Counted from the stretch's first letter, positions 1-7,964 are shown. The stretch: DNA of 11,044 nt from Desulfotignum sp. (GCA_021737445.1 JAIPDY010000092.1:1-11044), one strand, 5' to 3'. The notes: generated from the letters alone by a model not told the origin. Translations and numbers: made by a program.

Positions 1-1
1 C

Positions 2-337
2 ACTTCCCATAAAACAGCAGCCCGCAAGCTCATGTCAGCCCATGGTATCCAGCTGGTGATCCTCACCCTGGGATCTGACGGCAGCATCTGGATAACCCCT
101 GATACCACAATACACCGCCCGGCGGTTACGCCGGAAAGGATCAGAGACACGGTGGGTGCCGGGGATGCCTATGCTGCTGTCTGCGCGGCCGGCATACTTA
201 AAAACCTTCCTTTTGAGACCTGCATGGACCTGGCTTCTGCATTTGCATCCCATATCTGCACCATGGAGGGGGCATTGCCCAAAAAAGATAACAAATACAG
301 GGAAATCAAACAAAGGATATATAAAAATGGCTTCTAA
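2..337 (+). CDS. PfkB-family sugar kinase, probable fructokinase (3' part only)
   Basis: This is the C-terminal 111 residues of a ribokinase/PfkB-superfamily kinase; the reading frame is open to the left window edge, so the start lies outside. The family signature DTVGAGDAYAA is visible at residues 49-59 of the fragment. It supplies the anion hole (GAG) and the catalytic base Asp55, which transfers the ATP gamma-phosphate to a sugar hydroxyl. The preceding strand-turn (ILTLGSDGS) is also typical of the fold's C-terminal half. Its 3' end overlaps the sucrose-phosphate synthase gene by 11 bp, implying one transcript. From that context the likely substrate is fructose, returning the product of sucrose cleavage to fructose-6-phosphate. 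The substrate is inferred: the sugar-binding N-terminal half is missing, so ribokinase or adenosine-kinase-like specificity cannot be excluded from sequence alone. Confidence 0.88.
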   Translation, partial: TSHKTAARKLMSAHGIQLVILTLGSDGSIWITPDTTIHRPAVTPERIRDTVGAGDAYAAVCAAGILKNLPFETCMDLASAFASHICTMEGALPKKDNKYREIKQRIYKNGF

Positions 338-2528
338 TGATAAACTTTATATTCAGATGTTCAGCATCCATGGCCTGGTGCGCCATAAGAACATGGAACT
401 GGGGTATGATGCTGATACCGGCGGCCAGATCAAATATGTTGTGGAGTTGTGCAAAAAATTATCCGCCCTTGATCATGTCCGCCAGGTGGACCTGTTCACC
501 CGCCTGATCCAGGATAAATCCTTTTCCGACGACTATGGTCGAAAAATTGAAATGATCAATGACAACTGCCGCATTGTAAGAATCCAGTGCGGCGGAAAAA
601 AATACATGCGCAAGGAACTGCTCTGGCCGTTTCTGGATGAATTTGTGGACAAGACCATCAAATTCATCCGCCGGGAAAAATCGATTCCCGACCTGTTCCA
701 CGGCCATTACCCAGATGCCGGATATGTGGCCCGGGAACTGGCGCGTTTTTTTGGTATTCCTTTTGTATATACAGGCCACTCCCTGGGCAGGTCCAAAAAA
801 GCAAGACTTCTGGATGAAGGAGTGGATGTTGAGGAAATGAACCGGAAGCTGAAAATCGACCACCGCATTGACATGGAAGAAACCATCCTCAAATCCGCTG
901 ACCTGGTTATCACCTCCACCCGTCAGGAAATCCAGGAACAGTATGGACTGTACCGCAATCGGACCCTGCCCCGGTACACGGTGATCCCACCAGGTATCGG
1001 CATTCAGCGGTTTTATCCGTTTTACCATGAAATCGAAGGAGATGACCCTGAAAAAGAACAGGCACTTTTCACCCGGGCCTCACTGACCCGGGAGCTGGAG
1101 CGGTTTTTCCAGCATCCGGACAAACCGTTGATTCTGGTGCTGTGCCGTCCGGATAAACGCAAAAATATCCAGGGCCTGCTCAAGGCCTTTGGAGAAGACA
1201 ATGACCTGCAGGCCATGGCCAACCTGGCAGTGTTTGCCGGCATCCGCAAAGACATCTCCCAGATGCCTGACAATGAAAGGGATGTACTAACAAGGATGCT
1301 GCTGCTCATGGACAAGTACAACCTGTACGGGAAAATGGCCATCCCCAAAAAACATGATTTTGAGCATGAAGTCCCTGAACTCTATCGGATCGCCGCCAGG
1401 AAACGCGGGGTCTTTGTCAACCCGGCCCTGACAGAGCCGTTCGGGTTGACCCTTCTGGAGGCCCTGGCCTGCGGTCTGCCCGTGGTGGCCACCCATGACG
1501 GCGGCCCCAAAGATATCATGAACAACTGCCGGGGCGGACTGCTGGTGGATCCCACAGATTCCGTTCAGATTGCCCAGGCTGTCAGGAAAATAATTGCCGA
1601 CCCGGAAAAATGGGATGAATTTTCCAAAAACGGCATTCTGAATACCAGAAAATTCTACACATGGAAAAGCCACGCAACCACCTATGTCCAGGAAATTCAA
1701 ACCCTTTACCGGGAACATGAAAAAACCCGGATGGATGAACCCGAACCCCGGCCCAACATTGGTCAGCGCCTGAAAAATCTTGCATACATGCTCATCACAG
1801 ATATTGATGACACGCTTTTAGGCGGGGATACCAAAGCCCTGGCTGAACTCACATACCTTCTGGAAAAAAACAGATCGGTTCTGGGATTTGGCGTGGCGAC
1901 AGGCCGGAAAATGGAATCAGCCCTTGGGGTGTTAAAAGCCAGTAATGTACCTGAACCGGATATTATCATCTCAGGTGTGGGCAGTGAAATCAGTTATGGC
2001 ACCCCATTTTACCATGACAAGGGATGGCAGACCCATATTTCAAAAAACTGGAGGCCCGATCTGATCAAAGCACGGCTGGCTGACCTGGATTTTATCCAGC
2101 CCCAGGAGCCGGATCTCCAGGAACGGTTCAAGCTCAGCTACTATATGGACCCGGGGAAAGACCGGCTTGCCAAGGTCCACCATGTATTGACCAAAAACCG
2201 GATCCAGTATACGTTGATCTATTCACAGAACAGATATCTGGATATCCTTCCCTACCGGGCATCCAAGGGCAAGGCTGTCCGGTATCTGAGTTATAAATGG
2301 GAAATCCCCTTGAAAAATTTTCTGGTGTGCGGGGATTCAGGCAACGATGAAGAGATGCTCAAAGGCGAGCCTTTAGGACTGGTGGTGGGCAACTTCTGTC
2401 CGGAACTGGCTCATCTGAAAAATGCCAGAAAAATCTATTTTGCCAAAGAAACCCATGCCGCCGGTATGATGGAAGGCATCCGGCATTACCAACTCATTGA
2501 AAAAGCCAAAGAGACCCGCAAACCATGA
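327..2528 (+). CDS. Bifunctional sucrose-phosphate synthase / sucrose-phosphate phosphatase
   Basis: A 733-residue two-domain cytosolic enzyme. Residues 1-460 are a GT-B glycosyltransferase of family GT4, SPS type. Visible features are the N-terminal GGQ loop (DADTGGQIKYV, 28-38), HGHYPDAG (125-132), TGHSLGRSK (149-157), the nucleotide-sugar RPDKRKN motif (274-280) and the EX7E motif at E370/E378. It should join NDP-glucose to fructose-6-phosphate giving sucrose-6-phosphate. After a linker, residues 488-733 are a HAD phosphatase of the sucrose-phosphatase type. This carries DIDDT (nucleophile D492, acid/base D494), ATGR (T525), SKGK (646-649) and GDSGND (669-674), so it should release sucrose. 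All HAD motifs look intact, unlike the degenerate phosphatase-like tails of some SPS proteins. The start at 327 is preceded by AAAGGA (312-317) at 9 nt; an in-frame ATG at 156 lies deep in the kinase gene and is not preferred. The stop overlaps the next gene by ATGA. Confidence 0.93.
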   Translation: MASNDKLYIQMFSIHGLVRHKNMELGYDADTGGQIKYVVELCKKLSALDHVRQVDLFTRLIQDKSFSDDYGRKIEMINDNCRIVRIQCGGKKYMRKELLWPFLDEFVDKTIKFIRREKSIPDLFHGHYPDAGYVARELARFFGIPFVYTGHSLGRSKKARLLDEGVDVEEMNRKLKIDHRIDMEETILKSADLVITSTRQEIQEQYGLYRNRTLPRYTVIPPGIGIQRFYPFYHEIEGDDPEKEQALFTRASLTRELERFFQHPDKPLILVLCRPDKRKNIQGLLKAFGEDNDLQAMANLAVFAGIRKDISQMPDNERDVLTRMLLLMDKYNLYGKMAIPKKHDFEHEVPELYRIAARKRGVFVNPALTEPFGLTLLEALACGLPVVATHDGGPKDIMNNCRGGLLVDPTDSVQIAQAVRKIIADPEKWDEFSKNGILNTRKFYTWKSHATTYVQEIQTLYREHEKTRMDEPEPRPNIGQRLKNLAYMLITDIDDTLLGGDTKALAELTYLLEKNRSVLGFGVATGRKMESALGVLKASNVPEPDIIISGVGSEISYGTPFYHDKGWQTHISKNWRPDLIKARLADLDFIQPQEPDLQERFKLSYYMDPGKDRLAKVHHVLTKNRIQYTLIYSQNRYLDILPYRASKGKAVRYLSYKWEIPLKNFLVCGDSGNDEEMLKGEPLGLVVGNFCPELAHLKNARKIYFAKETHAAGMMEGIRHYQLIEKAKETRKP

Positions 2529-3973
2529 CCATAAAAAACAAAATCCAGTTGATTACCTATCCGGACAGCCTGGGCGCCAACCTGCCTGAACTCCACTATG
2601 TGCTGCGCAAATATTTTTTAAAGGCGGTTAGCGGTGTTCACCTGCTGCCGTTTTACCCCTCCTCCTCGGACCGGGGATTTGCTCCTAAGACCTATGATGA
2701 AGTGGACCCGGCTTTCGGCTCCTGGGATGATGTGGAAAAAATCGGCAAAGATTTTGATCTGATCATAGATTTTATGGTCAATCATATTTCCAGGCAGTCG
2801 GTATTTTTCCAGGATTACATTGCCAAAGGCGCAAACAGCGAATACGCAGACATGTTTTTAAGCTTTGACAAGCTGGCCCCCAACGGATGGATCAAGGATG
2901 AGGATCTTGAAAAAGTCTATACGAGAAAACCCCGCCCCCCCTATCTGACCCTGGAAAGACCGGACGGGGCGCTGGAAAAAATCTGGTGTACCTTTGATTA
3001 TGAACAGATTGATCTGGATTATGATTCCCCCAAAACACGGGAGATCATGCGAAAATTTATCATCCGGCTGGCCAGAAACCGGCCCAAGATGATCCGGCTG
3101 GATGCCATTGCCTACACCACGATTAAAGTGGGAACCAATTGCTTTTTTCTGGAACCCAAAATCTGGGAACTGCTTGAATGGTTCAATGACTTTGCCGCAG
3201 CCTTTGACACCGAAATCCTGCCCGAGGTGCACGAACATTATTCCTACCAGTTCAAGCTGGCCCAAAAAGGGTATTGGTGCTATGATTTTTCTCTGCCCAT
3301 GCTGGTGCTCCACGGCATTTACATGAACACCACAAGACGATTGAAATCCTGGCTGCGAAAATGTCCCCGCAAACAGATCACCACCCTGGACACCCATGAC
3401 GGCATCGGGGTTGTGGATGTGATGGAGCTGCTGAATCAGCAGGAAATTGATGCCACCCTTGAAAAACTCTATGAAAAAGGCTCCAATGTCAAAAAAACCT
3501 ATTCCGGACCTGAATACCAGAACCTGGACATCTACCAGGTGAACTGCACCTATTATTCAGCATTAGGCTGTGATGATGATGCCTATATCACCGCCCGGAC
3601 CATCCAGTTTTTTGCTCCCGGGATTCCCCAGGTCTATTATGTGGGCCTGCTGGCCGGAGAAAACGATATCGCTCTGGTGGAGAAAACCCGCCAGGGCCGC
3701 AACATCAATCGCCACAACTATACGTTGGAAGAGATCAGAGAAGAGGTGAAAAAACCGGTGGTTCAGCGGCTGCTCAAACTCATGAAATTCCGCAATTCCT
3801 ATCCGGCATTCAACGGCAAATTCTCCCTGCTCAAATCCAAAAACACGGAACTGATCCTGGAATGGTCCCATAAACAGCATGTGGCCACAGCCCACATCAA
3901 TGTCAAAACCCACACTACCCACATCACCTACACCGACCCTGTGGCTTCCCGGGTGGTGGATTTCAGCGTTTAA
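2525..3973 (+). CDS. GH13 subfamily 18 phosphorylase, probable sucrose phosphorylase
   Basis: A 482-residue cytosolic alpha-amylase-superfamily (GH13) protein, full length for sucrose phosphorylases (about 480-505). It should cleave sucrose with phosphate by a double-displacement mechanism to alpha-glucose-1-phosphate and fructose. The start region NKIQLITYPDSLG and the motif MVNHISRQS (84-92) are family hallmarks. The catalytic triad is visible: nucleophile D193 in RLDA, acid/base E234 in LPEVHEHY, and transition-state stabiliser D292 in DTHDGIG. Against the Bifidobacterium enzyme (D192/E232/D290, from memory) the spacing agrees. Acceptor-loop residues GIGVVD (293-298) and LDIYQVN (334-340) look more like true sucrose phosphorylases than sucrose-6'-phosphate phosphorylases, although the N-terminal half resembles the latter. 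Other acceptors used by this subfamily (glucosylglycerate, glucosylglycerol) are alternatives. The gene starts inside the SPS/SPP stop (ATGA), indicating translational coupling, and its 3' end overlaps the convergent gene by 11 bp. Confidence 0.87.
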   Translation: MTIKNKIQLITYPDSLGANLPELHYVLRKYFLKAVSGVHLLPFYPSSSDRGFAPKTYDEVDPAFGSWDDVEKIGKDFDLIIDFMVNHISRQSVFFQDYIAKGANSEYADMFLSFDKLAPNGWIKDEDLEKVYTRKPRPPYLTLERPDGALEKIWCTFDYEQIDLDYDSPKTREIMRKFIIRLARNRPKMIRLDAIAYTTIKVGTNCFFLEPKIWELLEWFNDFAAAFDTEILPEVHEHYSYQFKLAQKGYWCYDFSLPMLVLHGIYMNTTRRLKSWLRKCPRKQITTLDTHDGIGVVDVMELLNQQEIDATLEKLYEKGSNVKKTYSGPEYQNLDIYQVNCTYYSALGCDDDAYITARTIQFFAPGIPQVYYVGLLAGENDIALVEKTRQGRNINRHNYTLEEIREEVKKPVVQRLLKLMKFRNSYPAFNGKFSLLKSKNTELILEWSHKQHVATAHINVKTHTTHITYTDPVASRVVDFSV

Positions 3974-6080
3974 GCCGGAAATTGGGCAAATCAAAGGTTT
4001 CAACCCTGTCCTGGCCCAGGGCCATCTGCCGGATCCGGGCTGATTTCACCCGCGCCTGGTTCACATCCTCTCTGGGAATCCTGTTTTTTCTGTACCACTG
4101 GTCCGGATTTTCCAAAAAGCCCAAAAGGATCTTCACCGCATCCTCTGCAGTGCTGCATGACTGGATCAGCCGCGGGGTGAATTCCGGGCCATATTTTTTA
4201 CTGGCGATTTTCCGGGTCTGTTTTCTGGCATGCTCCCACAGATTGTCCGGATCCAGCAGGATAACTGGCGCCAGTGCATTTTCATGCAGCTTCATGGAGG
4301 TGATGGTGATGGACAGCTCTTCAGCGCTCCCATATCCACCGGTGTTGACCACCGGCAGGTTGCTCAGCTTCTGAAGGTGATCCTGCCGGGCCAGGCGAAG
4401 CCCTTCATTGTATTTGATCAGCCCGTCGCAGGTGGTCAGCGATGTCTGGTGCTCTCCTTCCAGGTCAATGGCAATTCCCACACTCATGATATTGTACTGC
4501 CGGGCCAGGTCATTGGCATCTTTCATGAGCCCGGGCCCCCCGCCGTGGACAATCCCCATTTCATATCCCAGCCTTAGAGCCAGCCGGTTGATAAGATCAA
4601 TGGTGAGCTGGTTGTCCGCCTCATTGGTATGGGACCCGTAAAAGGCGAACCAGTAACGCACCTGGTCAAACCGCTCCTTGTCGTCCGGTTCCATGAAACA
4701 GCCATGGTAGAAGCTGTAGAGTTTGTCCGTATCTGAATCATACCGCAGAAATTCGCATCCGGAATGATCTGAATGGGTCAGCCGGATCATTTTTTTGATG
4801 TAGTCATCTGCAAAGGAGGGGTTGTTCATATGGATGAGAAAGGTCCTCAGTCCGCTTGTTTTCAAAGCATCCACCACCGCAAGGTCAGGAAAGGCCCGGC
4901 CGATGAACACCCGGGAGTTCACCCCGCCCAGAACCGACAGTTTGTCCAGTGTGTTTTGAAATTTCCCATTGCCCCGTGCCTGCACCAGGGGAGTATTTTT
5001 ACGAAAAGTGGATTCTAAAATGGCATTTCGTATAATTTCCAGCTGGGCCTGACCGAATGGATCCAGGGCTTTGGGAATGGGAATGAAATTGGCCTTGTTG
5101 AGTATCAGGCCCAGTGATTTTTCATCCATGACAGAAAACAGATTGGCGATCTCCGCGTTGGTAAGAAGATCACTCAACCTGTATCCGTCCTTGACCTTGG
5201 TTTTTTCCAAAGGAACTGTCAACGGATTTTTGGCCCTGTAAAACCGGATCTTTACCCGGATCTTTTTCAGGGCCACGGCATCGGTTCCAAAATGATACAA
5301 TTCCACCTGGCGGTCCCGGAAAGTTCTGAAAGGATCCAGGACCCGGGCCGGCAGGTGTTCAATTTCTGCATCCAGAGGATCGGTTACAGCATCAATAATA
5401 CCGTATATATCGCCCAGGGAAATCTTGATGGCCCCCACAAACAGATCCCCGGGCTTAAGCCAGGTATTGTCAAGGTTCAGGGGCATGCGGGACCTGATGG
5501 AATTTAAGGCACTGCGCCCTTTTTTGATGACCGCATTGATGCTGGACTGGCTGATGGCATGGGGTTCAAAACAGTACTGGTAGGGCTCAAGTTCCATGGC
5601 GATATAATCACAGGTGTGGCCTGTGGCAGGATCTGTCTCCTGGCGGATGTCAAAGCCTTCATAATATACTTTGCCCGTCTTTTTCCCCACAAACAGGCGC
5701 TTGTGCAGGTAATGGCGGACATCTTTGATCCGCAGCTCCGGATCCATCACCACCAGGCGCCCGATCTCATCACCTTTTTTAAACAGATCCAGAGCATTTC
5801 CCAGCAAAGGATTCAGATTCTGGAGTTTTGCTTCCACAAAAATATCAGATCCTTCAATCACAGGTGTGCCGCCATCCTCTGCAAGATCTGTTTTAATGCC
5901 GATCTGGGCGTTACCGCTCCTGCCGCTGAAAATACAGGGCTTTTCCTCCTGAACCGCCCCCCGGATATAATCTGACACAAAGGGAAAATGAAACCTTGCT
6001 CCAAGCATATCATTGTGTTCTTTTTGCTCATGAAGTTTTGCAATATACCCGTCAGGACTGATGATCTGAAATATCTGCAT
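3963..6080 (-). CDS. Large protein with C-terminal LOG-like (lysine decarboxylase-like Rossmann) domain
   Basis: A 705-residue protein with no signal peptide or membrane segment apparent. Residues about 475-665 form a LOG-family Rossmann domain. The strand FAFYGSHTN (478-486) is followed by HGGGPGLMKDAND (512-524, phosphate-binding loop), an Arg-rich helix (LRLARQDHL, 561-569) and VNTGGYGSAEEL (578-589). The last corresponds to the family's PGGxGTxxE motif, with Pro replaced by Thr and Thr by Ser while the Gly-Gly and Glu residues are kept. LOG enzymes hydrolyse nucleoside 5'-monophosphates to base and ribose-5-phosphate; whether this variant does so is unknown. I do not recognise residues 1-470, which look soluble and mixed alpha/beta. 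The start at 6080 is chosen for AAGGAG 6 nt upstream (6087-6092) overlapping the stop of the preceding gene; an upstream in-frame ATG at 6134 lies within that gene. It is the last gene of a three-gene operon. Confidence 0.8.
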   Translation of the reverse strand: MQIFQIISPDGYIAKLHEQKEHNDMLGARFHFPFVSDYIRGAVQEEKPCIFSGRSGNAQIGIKTDLAEDGGTPVIEGSDIFVEAKLQNLNPLLGNALDLFKKGDEIGRLVVMDPELRIKDVRHYLHKRLFVGKKTGKVYYEGFDIRQETDPATGHTCDYIAMELEPYQYCFEPHAISQSSINAVIKKGRSALNSIRSRMPLNLDNTWLKPGDLFVGAIKISLGDIYGIIDAVTDPLDAEIEHLPARVLDPFRTFRDRQVELYHFGTDAVALKKIRVKIRFYRAKNPLTVPLEKTKVKDGYRLSDLLTNAEIANLFSVMDEKSLGLILNKANFIPIPKALDPFGQAQLEIIRNAILESTFRKNTPLVQARGNGKFQNTLDKLSVLGGVNSRVFIGRAFPDLAVVDALKTSGLRTFLIHMNNPSFADDYIKKMIRLTHSDHSGCEFLRYDSDTDKLYSFYHGCFMEPDDKERFDQVRYWFAFYGSHTNEADNQLTIDLINRLALRLGYEMGIVHGGGPGLMKDANDLARQYNIMSVGIAIDLEGEHQTSLTTCDGLIKYNEGLRLARQDHLQKLSNLPVVNTGGYGSAEELSITITSMKLHENALAPVILLDPDNLWEHARKQTRKIASKKYGPEFTPRLIQSCSTAEDAVKILLGFLENPDQWYRKNRIPREDVNQARVKSARIRQMALGQDRVETFDLPNFRLKR

Positions 6081-6086
6081 AGGTTT

Positions 6087-6092
6087 CTCCTT
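6087..6092 (-). promoter_or_regulatory. Ribosome-binding site of the LOG-like gene, overlapping the upstream stop
   Basis: On the minus strand this reads AAGGAG, 6 nt before the ATG at 6080, and it shares bases with the TAA (6091-6093) of the MBL hydrolase gene. It excludes the longer upstream start at 6134 and suggests translational coupling within the operon. Confidence 0.7.
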
Positions 6093-6882
6093 ACAGGTGC
6101 AGCAAATCCCGGGCAAGGACCACGGGGCCTTCAAAGGTTTTTTGTGCCTGGGCTTTCATGTTTGCATTTTCACATTCAGGATAAAAATGGGTGAGCACCA
6201 GCTGCCTGACCTGTGCGCTGGCAGCTATCTTTCCAGCCATGCCAGGTGTCAGGTGCCCGGGCACATGACACCCGTCAGGCATGGCAGATTCACAGATCAA
6301 TAAATCAGCATCACTGGCCAGGTCCACCAAAGCCGGGTTATAATCTGTGTCTCCTGAATACACCGCACAAAATCCTGTGGAATCGGTAAAACGAAATGCC
6401 CGGCTTTCCGGTTTATGGGCCATGGCTGCCCATGCCAGATGTATGCCTGTGTTTTCCGGGTCATCCGAATGCGCCGGCCTGACGACCGCAGACCCTGTTT
6501 CTGGCAGTTCGCAAATCTCAAACAGATCTGGTGACAGACGGATGGTGTCTTCAAAAGTGCGGCACAGCCGCTGGAAAAACACTTGAATACCAGTGCCCCC
6601 GGCAAGGGTCAGTTTCTTTGCCCTTCCGGCCTTAGGATATTTGGAGGCAAACAAAAACGGCGCAAGATCTGCGCAATGGTCCACATGAAAATGGGACAAA
6701 AGGATCATATCAATCTCATGGATGGATGTGCCGGTTTTGAGAACCTGACCCAGGATGCCGGGACCCGCATCTGTCAGAATACAGGTATCAGACCCCTTGA
6801 TCAGGATGGAACAGGGATACCGTTCAAGAGAAGGCACACAGGTGCCTGATCCCAGCACGGTGATTTGCATTTTATCTGCCAT
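6091..6882 (-). CDS. MBL-fold metal-dependent hydrolase (RNase Z / PhnP-like)
   Basis: A 263-residue metallo-beta-lactamase-fold protein. The N-terminal strand ITVLGSGTCVPSLER is typical of the RNase Z/PhnP-like branch. Metal ligands are visible: HFHVDH (64-69) for both metal sites, GDTD around D178 as the bridging aspartate, GHLTP with H210 (the HxT-like motif of RNase Z relatives), and LTHFYP with H232. The expected chemistry is phosphodiester or related ester hydrolysis with a di-zinc or similar centre. The exact substrate cannot be read from sequence. It lacks the long flexible arm of true tRNase Z, making tRNA 3' processing less likely. It starts 15 bp after the aldo/keto reductase stop, with AAAGG 7 nt before the ATG. 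It is followed after 10 bp by the LOG-like gene, whose ribosome-binding site overlaps this gene's TAA. Confidence 0.87.
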   Translation of the reverse strand: MADKMQITVLGSGTCVPSLERYPCSILIKGSDTCILTDAGPGILGQVLKTGTSIHEIDMILLSHFHVDHCADLAPFLFASKYPKAGRAKKLTLAGGTGIQVFFQRLCRTFEDTIRLSPDLFEICELPETGSAVVRPAHSDDPENTGIHLAWAAMAHKPESRAFRFTDSTGFCAVYSGDTDYNPALVDLASDADLLICESAMPDGCHVPGHLTPGMAGKIAASAQVRQLVLTHFYPECENANMKAQAQKTFEGPVVLARDLLHL

Positions 6883-6897
6883 GGATCTGCCTTTTTT

Positions 6898-7875
6898 TCA
6901 TATCTGGATGAATTTGAGATTGGATGCATTATGGCGGTTGCCGTAAACGGTGCAGGTGGCCTGATCCAGAAACGCCATCTCTTTTTGGGACAATTCCAGA
7001 TCCAAGGCCCCAAGGTTTTCATCCAGGTATCGGGCGGTTTTCATTCCTGGAATGGGTACCACCTGCCTTCCTTTGGCCAGCAGCCATGCCAGGGCGATCT
7101 GGGACACAGAGACCCCTTTTTGCCCGGCAAAATCATCAAGGGTTTTCTTTACGCCCATGTTTTTAACAAAGTTGTCTTTCTGGAACCGGGGCAGATCCAG
7201 GCGGTAATCCTTTTTTTCAAAACAGGTATGTTTGTTCATGGAGGTGGTGAGCATTCCCCGCCCCAAGGGAGAAAAAGGGACAAATCCTATGCCAAGTTTT
7301 CTGCACACCGGCAAAACATTGCTTTCAACAGATCTTTCAAACAAAGAATATTCCGACTGCAACGCTGTCACAGGATGGACGGCATGGGCCTGTTCCAAAA
7401 TTGTTACTGACACCTCGGACAGTCCGATGCACCGGATTTTGCCTGCTGCCGCCAGTTGGGCCATGGCCCCCACCGTGTCTGCCACCGGCACCCTGGGATC
7501 CAGCCGGTGCAGATAATACAGATCAATATGATCCGTGCCCAGCCGCTTCAGGCTTTGTTCACATGCGGTTTTGACATATTCGGGACGGCCGTCCACCACA
7601 AGGTCCCCGTGCTCATCTCCCACAAATCCGAATTTGGTAGCCACCACCGCTTTTTGACGACGGTCTTTCAAAGCCCGGCCCAGCAGCAGTTCATTGCCGC
7701 CGGCACCGTAAACATCAGCGGTATCAAAAAAATTGATGCCCCGGTCCAGGGCTTGGTGAATGGTTTTTACACTAAGGGTTGTATCTGCCCTTCCATAGGC
7801 ATGGGACATGCCCCAGCACCCAAGTCCCAGGGCTGACACCTGCAGTTCTTTCTTTCCCAGGGTCCTGTATTCCAT
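6898..7875 (-). CDS. NADPH-dependent aldo/keto reductase
   Basis: A 325-residue (alpha/beta)8-barrel oxidoreductase of the aldo/keto reductase superfamily, normal length for the family. The catalytic tetrad is visible: D51 in FFDTADVYG, Y56, K81 in ATKFGF and H123 in YYLHRLD. GLSEVS (151-156), FSPLGRGMLT (201-210) and the cofactor-binding VVPIPGMKTARYLDENLGA (272-290) complete the signature. It should reduce carbonyl compounds using NADPH; the physiological substrate is not predictable. The open frame extends upstream to 8037, but those residues are unlike the family. AAGGA at 7884-7888 sits 8 nt from the ATG at 7875 and only 2 nt from the in-frame ATG at 7881, so the protein probably begins MEYRTLG. 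It is the first gene of the operon with the MBL hydrolase and LOG-like genes and is divergent from the fabG-like gene. Confidence 0.9.
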   Translation of the reverse strand: MEYRTLGKKELQVSALGLGCWGMSHAYGRADTTLSVKTIHQALDRGINFFDTADVYGAGGNELLLGRALKDRRQKAVVATKFGFVGDEHGDLVVDGRPEYVKTACEQSLKRLGTDHIDLYYLHRLDPRVPVADTVGAMAQLAAAGKIRCIGLSEVSVTILEQAHAVHPVTALQSEYSLFERSVESNVLPVCRKLGIGFVPFSPLGRGMLTTSMNKHTCFEKKDYRLDLPRFQKDNFVKNMGVKKTLDDFAGQKGVSVSQIALAWLLAKGRQVVPIPGMKTARYLDENLGALDLELSQKEMAFLDQATCTVYGNRHNASNLKFIQI

Positions 7876-7883
7876 ATCCATCT

Positions 7884-7888
7884 TCCTT
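7884..7888 (-). promoter_or_regulatory. Ribosome-binding site fixing the aldo/keto reductase start
   Basis: On the minus strand this is AAGGA, 8 nt upstream of the ATG at 7875. It decides between two in-frame ATGs two codons apart (7881 and 7875) in favour of the downstream one, since spacing to the upstream ATG would be only 2 nt. Confidence 0.65.
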
Positions 7889-7911
7889 TTCAAGCAAAAT
7901 TTGTGGGACCA

Positions 7912-7943
7912 TTTTTGACACAAGAGATTTACCAAGTCAAGAA
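7912..7943. promoter_or_regulatory. Inverted repeat in the divergent aldo/keto reductase-fabG intergenic region, possible operator/promoter
   Basis: Two arms of the form TTnTTGAC face each other across about 16 nt (TTTTTGAC at 7912-7919, GTCAAGAA at 7936-7943). Each arm also contains a -35-like hexamer (TTGACA on +, TTGACT on -), but neither is followed by a convincing -10 box. The position between two divergent genes suits a shared operator or overlapping promoters. No regulator gene is adjacent, so the role is inferred only from position and symmetry. Confidence 0.3.
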
Positions 7944-7964
7944 ATTGTCTGCCAGAACGATGGG

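Noticed and set aside
156..326. N-terminal extension of the SPS frame starting at an ATG at 156
   Set aside because: It overlaps the kinase coding sequence in another frame, and a good ribosome-binding site and the family's normal N-terminus both point to 327.
459..1028. 189-codon antisense frame inside the SPS gene, with similar long antisense frames at 1287-1718 and 2858-3397
   Set aside because: They are shadows of strongly supported genes, with no recognisable domains or ribosome-binding sites.
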